DNA of 64,000 nt from Pagrus major. Lineage: Eukaryota > Chordata > Actinopteri > Spariformes > Sparidae. The notes beneath the pieces are model-generated. The model saw only the letters and a program-made list of their open reading frames with translations. It ran no database searches and was not told the origin of the DNA. A program made the position numbers and the translations under genes. The stretch is from positions 22,858,040 through 22,922,039 of the forward strand of contig NC_133225.1 of NCBI RefSeq assembly GCF_040436345.1, read 5' to 3'. Positions within the stretch are counted from its first letter, which is position 1; each line of letters begins with the position of its first letter. Below, in pieces: positions 11,933-24,000 of the stretch.

Positions 11933-12146
11933 AAGTCCAAATCAAACTCTTAAGCTTTGAAATAAAAAGTTTTGTTGGTATGATTTTTTTAAATGAATCT
12001 TACAGTTTTAGAAATAAAAACAAATCTGTATTTCACAACAAACAGAATCTTTTGTTTCCAAAACACAACGATTCAAGCGTTTCTAAAGAAGACAAGAAGA
12101 CAATTACCTCAACAAATTTTAGGTTGGCAAAACTTTGCCAAACCTC
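11933..12146 (+). repeat. Diverged dispersed repeat, copy B
   Basis: Partner of the copy at 8,811-9,040, in direct orientation about 3.1 kb away. Ordered blocks match, with many substitutions and small indels between them. Confidence 0.65.
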
Positions 12147-13689
12147 TCTCGGACATGTTTGCTTCCATCCAGAAGTTTTTTGTTTTAAAGATTTATTGGA
12201 TGAATTATGATCAGTCATAACAACATTAAGACCAAATATGGCCAAAGCTGATTTATCTATCAACAATAAGATATAATAAAATTAAGTCTATAAATTGCAG
12301 ATGAAAGGATGAAAAGTTTTGTTTTTTGTCATTTTTGTGAACCAACCATGTAAAATTACACATTTAGACAATGTAGTGATTATTGTGAGTCATTTACATG
12401 CAAAAAGTTTGAAATCAACAGTTTTTAACTTCTAACTGAGATCTATTGACAAACTGTTTTTTTATTAATTATATCAGTGAATGAGGCAATGTGATTGTGA
12501 ACACTGAAAATAAAATATCTGGGGGAAAAAAGGTTTTGTTGTGGATTAAATGCACCATGTTAGAGGGTCGGTGCACCAACCGTATTTTCTCATTTAACCT
12601 CTGTGGTATGTAACTTTTTAACTTGTTTTGGTTTCATTTGTTGAGATCAGTCTGTGAGATTTCTGCTTCCACTCCACCTGAGAAAGTCAAAACTCAAACT
12701 CAAAAGCCCCCAAAAATCTACCCAATAAACTAAACAATAATAACATTTAAATGAAAATGTTCCATGTGCTTTTAAAATTAATCAGAAGACTCCTGACTGA
12801 AGGACATGATGCAAGATTACACCAATTACTAATTAAATAAAGAAAAACTGAGATTTTTTTTTTTGCCTCTACTGGTATCTAGTTTTGGTTTAATTCATTC
12901 AGATCTGTCTCAGTCACAATACAATGGAGGGAAATGTCACCCCCAGGTTTGAAAAACAAGATTAAGAAATTCAACAGTAACAACCTGTCATTGACACAGT
13001 TTCTTCACAAGAAAAAAAGGAAGCTGGAAATACACAAAGGAAACCTTCGACCGCAACCAGAAACTAAATCCCTCTCGCCACAATTGTTTTGTGGAGGCAG
13101 CAGAAATCTCAGATACTGATATAAAACCGAAATTTTAGCAGGATACCCCTGTCTGTTATTTATCATTTTGTTTAATTAACCCTTAGAAAGCACACTGAAC
13201 TGTGATGTTGTATTTACTTTAGAACAGACATATTTATTTCTTACTCTTAATGGAGACATATTGTAAAAAGAATGACAAAAACTGGAGGAAACCTGAAGAC
13301 TTTTTGACACCAGTATGAGTCAAGCTCAAAATATCCTTCATTCTTAGCCTTATAACCGCCCTCATCTTTCAAACAGGTTGGGTTTACAACTTTGTAACCT
13401 CCCAACCAAAACCAAGATAACCTTTACAACATTATCAGCGTTATTCTCTCCCCTCCAGAGACATTAAGCAACTACCTTCAAAGGCTGAGTACGCTTCCTC
13501 AGTGCTAGTAAAACTGACCTTTCAGTTTGTTTAGTCTCTTTCTCTCTGGATTTCTCTCGCTTCATGGAATTTACAGTAATCATGTGATTGCGACATGCTG
13601 TGATGTAATGCATACTTGGGACATTAAATGCAAAATCGTAAACATAATCATTGAAGATTTATGATTATGTGTAATTGATCTGAGGTGCA

Positions 13690-13769
13690 GGAGGTACTCA
13701 GATCTTGTACTTAAGTAAAAGTATAAACACCACAGTCTACAAGTAAAAGTTTTGAATTCAAAGTTTCAC
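13690..13769 (+). repeat. AAGTAAAAGT-type dispersed teleost repeat, left part
   Basis: The segment around TACTTAAGTAAAAGTAT and ACAAGTAAAAGTTTTG resembles a repeat also seen at about 14,760-14,880 and 51,890-52,060. It is followed at once by a TTAA-bounded element. Confidence 0.5.
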
Positions 13770-14140
13770 TTAAAGCAACATTGTGCAACCTTTTCACCTT
13801 AAAATAACAGCTTCAAAATCAGTTTGATGATGCAGTGTCTTGTAATAGGGTGAATGGTGTCTCTGTCTCAGCCACTCTGCCCCCCATCACTTGTTTCTGC
13901 ACTGTGTGACTTCAGTGAGAGGGTAGGATCACAGCGTTACATATATGGTTACTTCAACAAGTTTCCAACACGTAACATTGTTATGATGTAATGAGTTTTG
14001 TTTGTAGTTAGCACCTATATTACATCTGACAAGTTGTGACAGACCTGCGATTTGTATTTACGACAGTGGCGTTGCACTCTGTCGTCTGTGGGGGACGCCA
14101 AATCGCATAAAATGCCAGTTTCTACATGAAGTTGCTTTAA
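13770..14140 (+). mobile_element. TTAA-bounded MITE (family 3), copy 1
   Basis: It is bounded by TTAA at 13,770-13,773 and 14,137-14,140. The left end TTAAAGCAACATTGTG pairs with the right end, whose reverse complement begins TTAAAGCAACTTCATG. A second copy lies in inverse orientation at about 63,089-63,412 and shares long blocks such as TTGTTATGATGTAATGAGTT. It has no coding capacity. TTAA targets are used by piggyBac and Kolobok transposases; which one mobilised this family is inference. Confidence 0.8.
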
Positions 14141-14880
14141 GCAATAGAGAGCCGAAGTCACGCCCCTTCCATAGGACCCTATTTCGGAAAAACTTTGTAT
14201 GGTGGTGAATGGAGAGAGACAAATCATTTTTTGACCCATTTGAACTGTGTCATGAACTACACATGTGATGTCTGTCAGTTTAAAAGATCCATTTTTCAAG
14301 TCGATAAAGTCACATTTTGTTGTAAATAAAGTAAAATATCATCTGGTTTTGTGGTAAACCGCTCAGTGAACTACATCGTCTTGCACAACACACGTCACCA
14401 ACACCAACATGGCCGCCAACTCGGCACAGAAAAAGTACAAACAAAGATGAAACTCACCATAAACCTGGTCATACTGACAACTGCAGTTATGTAAAAGGGT
14501 AGTTCATCAGTTTATATACAGGACCAGCTCTACATGGTTTAAGTTACGGTGACCTTTTAACAGGACGACGTCACTAACGCGACTGTTGGCTGTGTAGTCT
14601 TTATAATTCAAACTTTTTTTACAGTCTTATATTTCATTAGTTTTATGACAAACTGAGACTTTATTGACTTGAAAAAATATCTTTTAAATTTACAAACATC
14701 ATATGTGTGATTCATGACATTTCAAGCGAGATCAAAAACTAAGCATTAAATCTAAAGTTGTCAAATAGTGGAGTAAAAAGTACAACATTCACCTCTGAGC
14801 TGTAGTGTAGTGTAGTAAAAGTATAAAGTAGCTCAAAATAGAAATACTTAAGTTAAGAGCCTCAAAATTGTACTTGACAT
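14141..14880. repeat. Composite dispersed repeat sequence
   Basis: The stretch begins with GAGAGCCGAAGTCACGCCCC and reads like repeat DNA common in teleosts. It ends in AGTAAAAAGTAC and AGTAAAAGTATAAAGTAG blocks like those to the left of the TTAA element, which suggests nested insertions. Boundaries are not resolved. Confidence 0.4.
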
Positions 14881-15639
14881 TTTATATTTGTAATCTATGT
14901 AAGCTCTAAACAGGACACAAGGAAATACTGTGTTTCAAGGTATTCATTTGCGGATGGTATTATGAGATAACATCACTGTGGGCAAAATAGGTCTCTTGAA
15001 AGTGATATGATGACATGTTAGTCAGAGAGCCAGGAAGACAAACACTCAAATTTCTCATCTCTGTGGATACAATTACAGTCTAACACAGACTAAAACCTAC
15101 ATTAGATAAGGATAGAAAAACATCCCCGTGACCTAACATATTTCATATCTAATAAAAAAGGAAACAGAAAATGTTGTAACTGTGACCCAGCGCTTTTTTT
15201 CCTCAGCTGCTTTGTTATTTCAGGCGAGGGTCCCACGGATGAAGGAAGGGTGTTAAATATTTGATCGGACATCAACGTTACACACAAGATAAATTCTCTC
15301 ATTTATTATGGTCCTTTTAAGATGCACATAAACATTATATTATGCATGACATGCTTTGCCAGTTTTAATACAAACAGTTAATGATCACAGGAGTAGTTCT
15401 GTACATGTCTTGATTCCCTAGAACTGTTTAGCATCTGACACATTTGTAAACATCATCAAAGATCAGAAAAATGTAACATCACAAAAAAGTATGAGAAAAT
15501 AAAACTGCTACAGCTCGTGTGCTTTCTATGTTAACTAACCATATGCTACAACAAAAAAATGTAACAGGATAGCAGGTTAGAGTTTGACAAGATGTCTTCA
15601 TAAAATGATCAATGCTTGTTTCGTTGCGTAATCTTTGAG

Positions 15640-15975
15640 TATTTATTCTGTCTTGAAGGAGTATTTCAACATTTTGGGAGATATGCTTATATGTTTTTTG
15701 CACGAACAGTTGATTCTACTCTCATATCTGTCTATTGTAGCCAGCAGCTGGTTAGCTTAGCTTAGCTTAGCTTAGCTTAAGAATGAAGAGAAAGGGACAC
15801 AGCTAGCCTGGCTGTCTCCAAAGTTAAAAAAATCTACCTATCAGCACCTCTAAAGCTCATAACAGGTTATATCTTGTTTTTATTGTTGACCATTTTCAGC
15901 TTTTGTACATTTGGACAAAGCTAAGTTAGCTGCCCCCTGTTAGCGGTCTTTACGCTGAGCTAATGAATGTAGCCT
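15640..15975 (+). repeat. Dispersed teleost repeat containing an (AGCTT)n stretch
   Basis: It contains TATGCTTATATGTTTTTTGC, CCAGCAGCTGGTTAGCTTAG, GACACAGCTAGCCTGGCTGT and TCTACCTATCAGCACCTCTA in that order. I recognise this order from a very common non-coding teleost repeat. A short AGCTT pentanucleotide repeat lies at about 15,754-15,779. The family name is not assigned. Confidence 0.6.
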
Positions 15976-17044
15976 GAATGTATTATAGAACCGGATACAA
16001 GGGCGCCGCTCAGCCTTACTTTCAATTTTGCCCAGTGGCCACTCACAGTATTGCAGGGAAAACTTACCCTGCAGTCCAAAAAGCCCATAGTGCACCATTA
16101 TCAGAGACTTCTTCAAAACTGTTGACAGGACATCTCAAACTGCAAACAAGACTAATTTGGACTCTTTCCGTTACACATTTTTGATCCATGAAGGTTTTAT
16201 ATTCTTACAACCTACCTTGAGCCAAGAAAAGTGATTTTAAAAAACGTAATGTCATCACAATGTTAAGTCTAAGGGCAGAGCAGGAACTTGCAGGCGGTGC
16301 CAGCAGGTGAAACTCTACTTGCGTATATTCACTGGGCCGCATAACCAGTAAGCAAACACGTAAGGCGAGCAATTACTGGACTGAATGGGCGCCGCTTTGC
16401 ACTCATTATCGATTTCTATTATTTGTCTATGGCTGCAGCATTATGAAGGTGAAGTGAAACTTCTGGTTTTGGCTCAAAAAGTAAGGACAGCTCATTCAAC
16501 TTAAGACACAAGAGTGGTTTTAAATAAATGAAAACAAATAACTGTATTCCCAAAACACAAAGAGAATGCTGTTAAGACACAGAAAACATGCAAAAACACA
16601 CAAATGATCTGCAAAAAAATAACCATGCAAAGGTTTGTCGGTCATGAATCCCTGCAGCAAGACTACAGAACACGAAACCTGAGTATATAGGGGCCAGAGG
16701 TGCTTCAGTGTAAAATTCCACTGCTCTGTGTGCAGCCTTCGGGCCCCTGCAGGTATAGGTGTAGTGTGTCAGATTCCAGACCTCCACTGCTGCAGGTGTA
16801 GGTGTAGTGTGTAAAATTCCACTGAGTGCCGCCGAGAGCCACCGTGTTCGGCTGTGAGCAGGTCTCGTGATACGCCCAGCTTCCCCTCGCTCTGACCTAC
16901 GCTCCACTTTGTTGTGCGGGGGCTGCTCAAGGAGTCCTGCTGCAAGTTGGGCTTGCAGGGAGAGGTGAAAAACAAACTGCGGCTGTATCTAAAAGGCAGC
17001 CTGAAACAACATGGACAGGAAAATAAACACACCTTTATCCCAAT

Positions 17045-17045
17045 G

Positions 17046-17092
<47 letters not shown>

Positions 17093-17112
17093 AGAAAGAG
17101 AGAGAGGGAGAG
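17045..17112. repeat. (GA)n purine tract
   Basis: GAGA repeat with a few GGGA interruptions; the + strand is all purine over most of its length. Confidence 0.93.
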
Positions 17113-17175
17113 CAGACCGTTTCTATGGTATCAAGTTTTGTTTTTCCAAAATGGTGGCTTTAATATGAGACACTC

Positions 17176-17211
17176 CCTACAGGGGAGCAGGGAGTGCTCC
17201 TTCCCTGTAGG
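17176..17211. repeat. Short perfect-arm hairpin
   Basis: Arms 17,176-17,189 (CCTACAGGGGAGCA) and 17,195-17,211 are complementary except for a three-base bulge, around a loop of about five bases. No T tract follows, and there is no evidence that it is transcribed. Confidence 0.6.
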
Positions 17212-18064
17212 TGGAGAAACATCATTGAGATGTTTGAGGTATCCAGACGGGGTGCACTTGGCGTGTGTAGGAGTTGTCATTAAACAAAACCAATGGTTAC
17301 AAGCTTCTCTTCCATGTTCTCAAACACGATTACATGTTTAGACGAGCTATCCGGTGAGTAAAAACAAAAATATGGAGATTTGGATGTTCCGCAGTCGCAC
17401 GTTAAATATGGTTCAGAGTACAGTACAGTCGAGGCTTCTTACAGTGCATTCATAGAGCTCAATGCAAAATTTAGTAACAGCATGGCTGCGAGGAAAGGTG
17501 CAAACGCAGCTTTTTTTCTAGGCCGCATGAACTGAAGCCATGAGGTTTCCACATGAAGTGTGAATGTGGCAACTGGAGGAGAAAATTCACGGGATGCATA
17601 AAAGTGACATTTCTTTCCAACAAGAAGAACTAAGAGACAGCGCACGTTGGGATTCTCAGTTACTATCAGGAACAAAAGAAAACACTCACAAACAATCTCC
17701 TGTTGTTTGCGATGGAGCCGAATGTTGCTGTATCGATCCGGTCACACTGCAGTGTTTAATAAGTGTTTTTCTCCAGTCTTTCTCACAGCCAGCAGGGGAT
17801 AACAGACGTCAGCTGTTTGTGGTCAACAGTTTTTCCCAGCAGCCACATCGTGCTCATGAAACCAGATGGAGATTCTCTATCTGTTGTATATGAATGCAAT
17901 CATAATGCTTTGACTAGTAAACATGAAGGTTCTTTACACTATTTAAAGTATGATTAAAAGTATACAGAAAAGGGATCGACAGGATAGCATTTTCCAAAAA
18001 GAAAATGATTTACTTTCAGACAAAATCTACGAAAAATCCGCTTTCACAACAGTCTCAGATCAGG

Positions 18065-21000
18065 CTACTGGGTATCCTTTCCCAGGTGACTCCAGGGATT
18101 TACCCGAGGATCTCTTTTGAGAAACTTCTTTTTCGGGATCTCACTGAGGGAGAAGGGACGGGAGAGGCACGAGGGATTCTCCTTCCGGGCCACGATGCAC
18201 TCTTTGATGGCTTCTTTGATCACCTACAGGGGACAAATACAAGGATTAAATCCAAAACGCCATAATGAATCAGACAGTCTTGCATCATCAATGAGGAAAG
18301 GTCACGTTACCTCAAATCAGTTAAGCTAACTTTCAATTGCTCAGGCAGTTCTACCAACTGCTATGGCAACGGTGGTGCATGCAGATGCAGCGATCAGTAG
18401 CTCCGTCAAATTTTGCAGCATTTTTGTTTTTTAACTTTTTTTTTTGGCTTTATTGCTGGAACAAGTATTATCTATGACAGAAATACATTCATCATCATTG
18501 GAGAATTTTGGATTTAGACTAGCAGACTTAGACACGATCACTGCCCACGGCTTCTTTTAACCATCCAACTTGACCAACAGGACCACCGTAGGCAGGAAGA
18601 AAGTCGGGTTAAGAGGTATGCTAACCCAGCTTGAACTTAAGGCTGCTCCTGGCTAATGTCAGGTCGCAGGAAAACGACGATGATGGACAAACGAGCCTCT
18701 AGCCAGAGTCAGAGAGATATGTGCCAACACCTCTCCACCTCAACATGCCAGATCAGGCTGTTGACATTTGGATGTTTGATTGGATTCAGGCCTTTGTTTT
18801 GATGACCGAGTAAAGAAGGATGTTCAGTCATGTTTCTTTCAACCTAAGTTAATTAAAAAAAAAAAATAGATCCCGATATACTTCAAGGCTTTACATGACG
18901 AAGATGCTAGTTTATCAAACCCCTTATCCTACCACCTATGAGCCCGGGAGCCCTATCATATAAGCTGATTGTGGTTTTCTGGTCATTCCCAGAGCCTGAC
19001 TGGTGACTAAAGGGGAATCAGGCTTTTGCAGTTCGAGTCCCTAAACTCTGGAGTGATTTACCTGCTGATATCAAGTTTGTTAAATCTATCACTGCCTTTA
19101 AATCTCTTCTTTAAAACAGTTTTTTTTTTTTTTTTTTAAAAAAAGGAGATCTTTAATCTCTCTGTGAGTTTTGATCTTGTTTCATTTGATTTATTTATAT
19201 TTTATCATTATTGTTGTTATCGTTATTATGTATCTGGACCAAAGTGCTGGACTGTGTGACATCCCCAGAAATATTGATTGACACCACTTTAAATATAAAA
19301 CAGAGCAGCACAGTGGAGTGTTTTTAATTAATAACAAATAAAACACTTTGGTGTTGCTGGGAAGATTTCTTTTATTTATTAATACAACTTGATGGATGTG
19401 ACATCAAGCTGGAATGTGGTTTTTTTTTTCAATTCATTAGTGCTGCTGCCAAAAGTATTTCAGAAAATATCCGCATAAATCTGTCTCACCCTAAATGACC
19501 TACCAGTGAAATCAAAGAAGTTGCATAACAATTGAATCCTTTCTCAGCAGGGAAGTGACTCAGATACAGTGAGTGAAAGTCAGTAGGACCTCTCATAGTA
19601 ACACACCTACTGTAAGCTAGACAAGACTTGTACTTTCCGGTCTTAGTCGGGCCTTTGGGATTTGAAATGTTTGATGTTGCCCAATAAACTGATATTTATG
19701 TAGTGACAACGCAAAAATCTAAAACTTCCCATTTGACAACACAGAATGAATCCAGATTAAAAATGAATGACTCGGGGCATTTATGAAAACCAGTTCACAA
19801 GTTCTGAATCACTTTTTAACCCCTTCATCAGTTTTACAAACTGCAACATACATCACTACTGTTTCCTGTTGTTTGATGTAAGAAGCTTTATCTACATTAA
19901 CTTTGCATCCTTTGGTCAAATCGCAGGGACAGAACTGACCTCCAGGTTGTTCAGAGTGTTGAACTCCATCAGGTCGTGGAGTCTGGTGAAGGCCTCGTTG
20001 GAGTATTGGAAGTTAAAAGTGGAGAACGGTGACTCGGGGTCGTCAAAGATGTCAAAATCAGCCAACTCTTTCTCCCTCTCGGTCTCTCGAGGAACACCTG
20101 TAAGAAATAAAACAAGTAAGCCAATAAGTTAACTCCACAGGGATGAAAACAGAGTTGATATTGGGGACAAAAGATAAGATGAATGTTGAGTTGATCTCAA
20201 AAAAGGGCAGCTCAAGGTCTATGTATCAGTTTTTTTGGAGACTTTACATGATATTCATCAGTAGCTAGAGTTTCAACTTTGATGAGTATCAAAGTTCGTT
20301 CTTAGATGGATGAGATTGTTTTGTTAAAGTAAGTTTTATTTCTTACAGGTTCAGCTTTTAAGCCAACATAAATGGTGAGTTAGTTTTGTTAACTATATGA
20401 CTACTCCACTCAAACTTTAAGTGATTCCTTTAAACATTCCTCTGTATTAATATGTGGACTTTTAACTATCTATGATGTCAAAAATGAAGTTTCCTGTAAA
20501 GTTGAGGGACCACATGCAGGAAGAAGTTTGGAAAATGCAAGCATACAATAGGGAACCGACAGGAAGTCCATATATGGTATAATTTCCTCCTGATGTATTT
20601 TGGTTTGACTGCAAAAAGCTGAAGTAATGTCCATAAACAGACTGCGGAAGCATGTGGGATGATGATCTACTGAATGTAAAGAGGCAGTGGCGGAGATGTA
20701 CATATGTGGTGTGAGTATGTCTTTGTATGACTCATGATATATGGCCTGTTTACACACAGAGCTCTCCCACTGGAACGAGAGATTCCCTATCGGCACCTGG
20801 CTCCTTAAGGAACCATCATTCAGCCGAGCAGCTCATAAAACACTAAACACACTGTGGTCCACGTCCGCACACACTCGCACTCAGTAAACTGGCATGCTCT
20901 TAGTCACACCAATCCCACCATGAGACCACAGTGACCCTGAGCAGAGATTTTTTTTTATTGGGGTCACTCAGATGGGGGGCCCGACTTTTGGTGGAAAAAA

Positions 21001-24000
21001 TAAAAATACTGTCTGCTGACTGGTACGGTTGAATTCCAGTGAGCAATTTCGAGGAAGAGGTGCCTCATGCGCCAGGACGGTAAAACAACATTATTAAAAT
21101 AATAAGATAAAGAGCCTTGGGATATTTTCCTTCTCACACATGCTGTGGAACCCTAAACATATGCACATACTTACCAGGTGCCTTGAATGTCCTGAAGTTG
21201 ATGTTGACCAGGACAAAGTGGATGACGGTCGGGCAGTTCTTTTCGCCTTTTTTTGGTTTGAAGACGTAGCATTCCTTCAGGCCCTCACGGTCAAAGACTT
21301 TGGGGTCGATCTTGGGGAATGGGAGCTTGTTCATTCGAGCCCACTTTTCTGCCAACAGAAGTTCCTGAGGCACACATTTACAAATGAGGCTACTAATACT
21401 GCTCATACGGATCATTTTTAATAATTAATTACTGTCAAAAGAGTCCGAGCCTGACCTTGAATGGCGGGCTGGAGTCGCTGGGTCGTGCTGAGAAGTCAAA
21501 GGAGATGATGAGGTTGACGCCTCGCTGCTGCCGCAGGATGAGAGGGTAGGGAAGGTTGTAAGTCAGGCCGCTGTCCACTATGTGGATCTTCTTACTCTTC
21601 ACATCCAGAGGCTCGTAAATACGATCAAACTCATCTGGATCTGAGAAAATAATAGTGAATTAAATAAATGAAGCAAGAACATTATTGAGAAATTTCCTTT
21701 GTCAGCGGCTTAATATTTGTTCCACATGACCTGACCCAAAGATTTAACTGAGAAGTGACTCACCTGTTATGTTCAGTGGAAGCAGGGCTGGGTATTTCGG
21801 TATTTGAAAATTGCTCAAACCACACCTTTCATTATCAGTAAAAAAAAAGGCGCCCAACAGAAACTACTCTCTCTCCCTCGTCTGCATTAATACGTGCAGA
21901 AAGATTTCACGATCATCGACTTCCTCTTTCTCACGGGTGGCTAGTAGTGGAGGCTCATTCACTGACGCTAGCCACCTCTTGGCTAGCAACGTTAGCTGTA
22001 ACGTTAGGTTTCTGGCTATCGTTTGCCACTTCAGCCTGATTGAGTACAGCTTTCTGATCTGACTTAATTAAAAAAAATAAATGCCTGAAGGTATAAAGGT
22101 ATTTCCTTTTATTCTGCTCTTTTCCTGGCATCCCGATATACGTGCAGTTCATAGGAATCAGTGAGTCAGTATCAGTTAATTTCTCCACCCTGGGGGCACT
22201 TTTGATATTTTGACGTCGAGTACAAAAAAAGGTGGTTTTCATTCTGTAACAGGCCACATTTTACTAAACAAATAAATAAATGAAATGTTTTTATTTGTTG
22301 TTTTGAGAAGTATTGAGAGTATTTTGGTTCTAAATAAAATTTGGTTATCGTTGCTTATATAATTATAAATATGATTTTTGCTTCTCTCCATGGGCACCCC
22401 TAGCGGCTGGGGCACAAAAAGCCTTCCCCCTTTTACCTGAGTGGCCCTGCTAGTCAAGCTATCTTATTCTGCAGTTTGAGAATCAAACTGCAATGTGTAA
22501 ATTGATAGTCCTGTGCTATTTTTCATTGTACTTTACTGCTGCCAAAATCGATTCTAAAAGCATTGAATTGTGACCATCATTTATCCCTCTTACCTGTGAC
22601 GGCATCCACCTCCTCCTCAGGTGTGGTAGCGTGGCACGTGACCTCACTGACTGGTGAGAACGGGATGTTGGTGTTCAGGTTCAGGCCCAGCATGAAATTA
22701 TGAACCTGGGAACAAAGTGAGATGGATTATGAATAGAAACAAATGCAGGCTGTTGTGAATTTAAATATATAGGAAAAGTAAAACGAGAATGCAGATGCAG
22801 CACGTGCAGTGTTCTGTGTAATTTCATGGTTACAGGTGAATGAACATATTCAGGTACCTTCCCGGCTCGGCCCTCTCTTGTGTTGAATAAGGCGGAGTCA
22901 CTGAAGAGTGATGTGAACATTCGCTGAACCCAGCTAGCCTGAGCCGTGCGATGGTACTCGTCTTCTGCCTCCTGGTTCTCTGTCCCACCTGAACATCAAA
23001 TAATGAGAAAATACTGTCAAATGTTGTGTGGCAAAGAATTTAACAGTGGCTCAAAAAACAATCCTTTTCTGTCAGAAAACTGGGAGAACTTGCAACTGAA
23101 ATGCAACTTAATCAACTGAGGTTAGCCAAAAAATTCAAAGGCAAACAACATATAGATGACAAGAACCACATCACACGAAAAGACAAAAAATTCAAAATGT
23201 TTATTGTTTAATAATATTGCAGTCTACTTTTCACCTGTTTATTCCTTCAAATGGTTTTCTTTTCTTACATATTATCAAATGATTTAAACTATTTTACAGC
23301 CCAGCTGCAATTATTGTCTCATTTTTTGGCTGTCTAGCTGCAAATTTCCTGTTTTTTCCCACAGCTCGTATAGCATCATTTCCAGCAGCAGCTGGCAGCT
23401 GTTTTCAGTGAAAATGCTCGAAAAGTCAGATATTTCCCTCAGAGGTTGGTGGAGACCAAAAAGAAAGTGAATGCTGGATTTACATTTACTCCAAATGAAT
23501 GATAATGTTCTCTGTAACTACTAGAAGTGTGAAAAAGCAACTGCTTGCAAACAAGTTCACCATAACAACTTAAAAGGTAACAATATGTCAGTTTTGTATG
23601 TATCAAAACGTCTTTTTTATGGCCTTTGTGTAAATAAGTAGTCAAACGTATAACAAAAGTGTGGTACTCAGCTTACCCAGCCACTCCTCTTCCTTCCTCT
23701 CATCCTCTTTCTATTAATAGTTTGCTATTATTTCATTTCCAACTAAAGTTCACACTTGCAAAGACTTACTTTACTTCCTAAAACTCAGCTTGTACATCAT
23801 AATTACAAATTTAAAGCATAAACCAAAGGGTTCAAAGTGAAAGCTGAATGTATCAGTACTCTTTCAGTAACCGCAGTGGCTGTTCTGAAGATACTGAGTC
23901 ATGCTAACAGATGCCAATGGAAACATTAGCACAAGAATTAAAAAAAAAAAAAAAAAAAAAGTGTTAAGGCGTCAACTTTCTCTCAAACCTAACAGCTTGT

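Larger units (their letters stand above)
7926..18064. other. arpc5-pla2g4a intergenic region, no gene recognised
   Basis: About 10 kb without a credible coding region. From 7,980 to 9,400 it is extremely AT-rich with many A and T runs. It holds the paired diverged repeat (8,811/11,933), CA/TG arrays (10,126-10,399), a composite of nested repeats (13,690-14,880), a dispersed teleost repeat (15,640-15,975) and a GA tract (17,045-17,112). Short open frames here are repeat-derived or random. The part nearest 18,064 should contain the pla2g4a 3' UTR, but I see no clear AATAAA on the minus strand close by. Confidence 0.6.
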
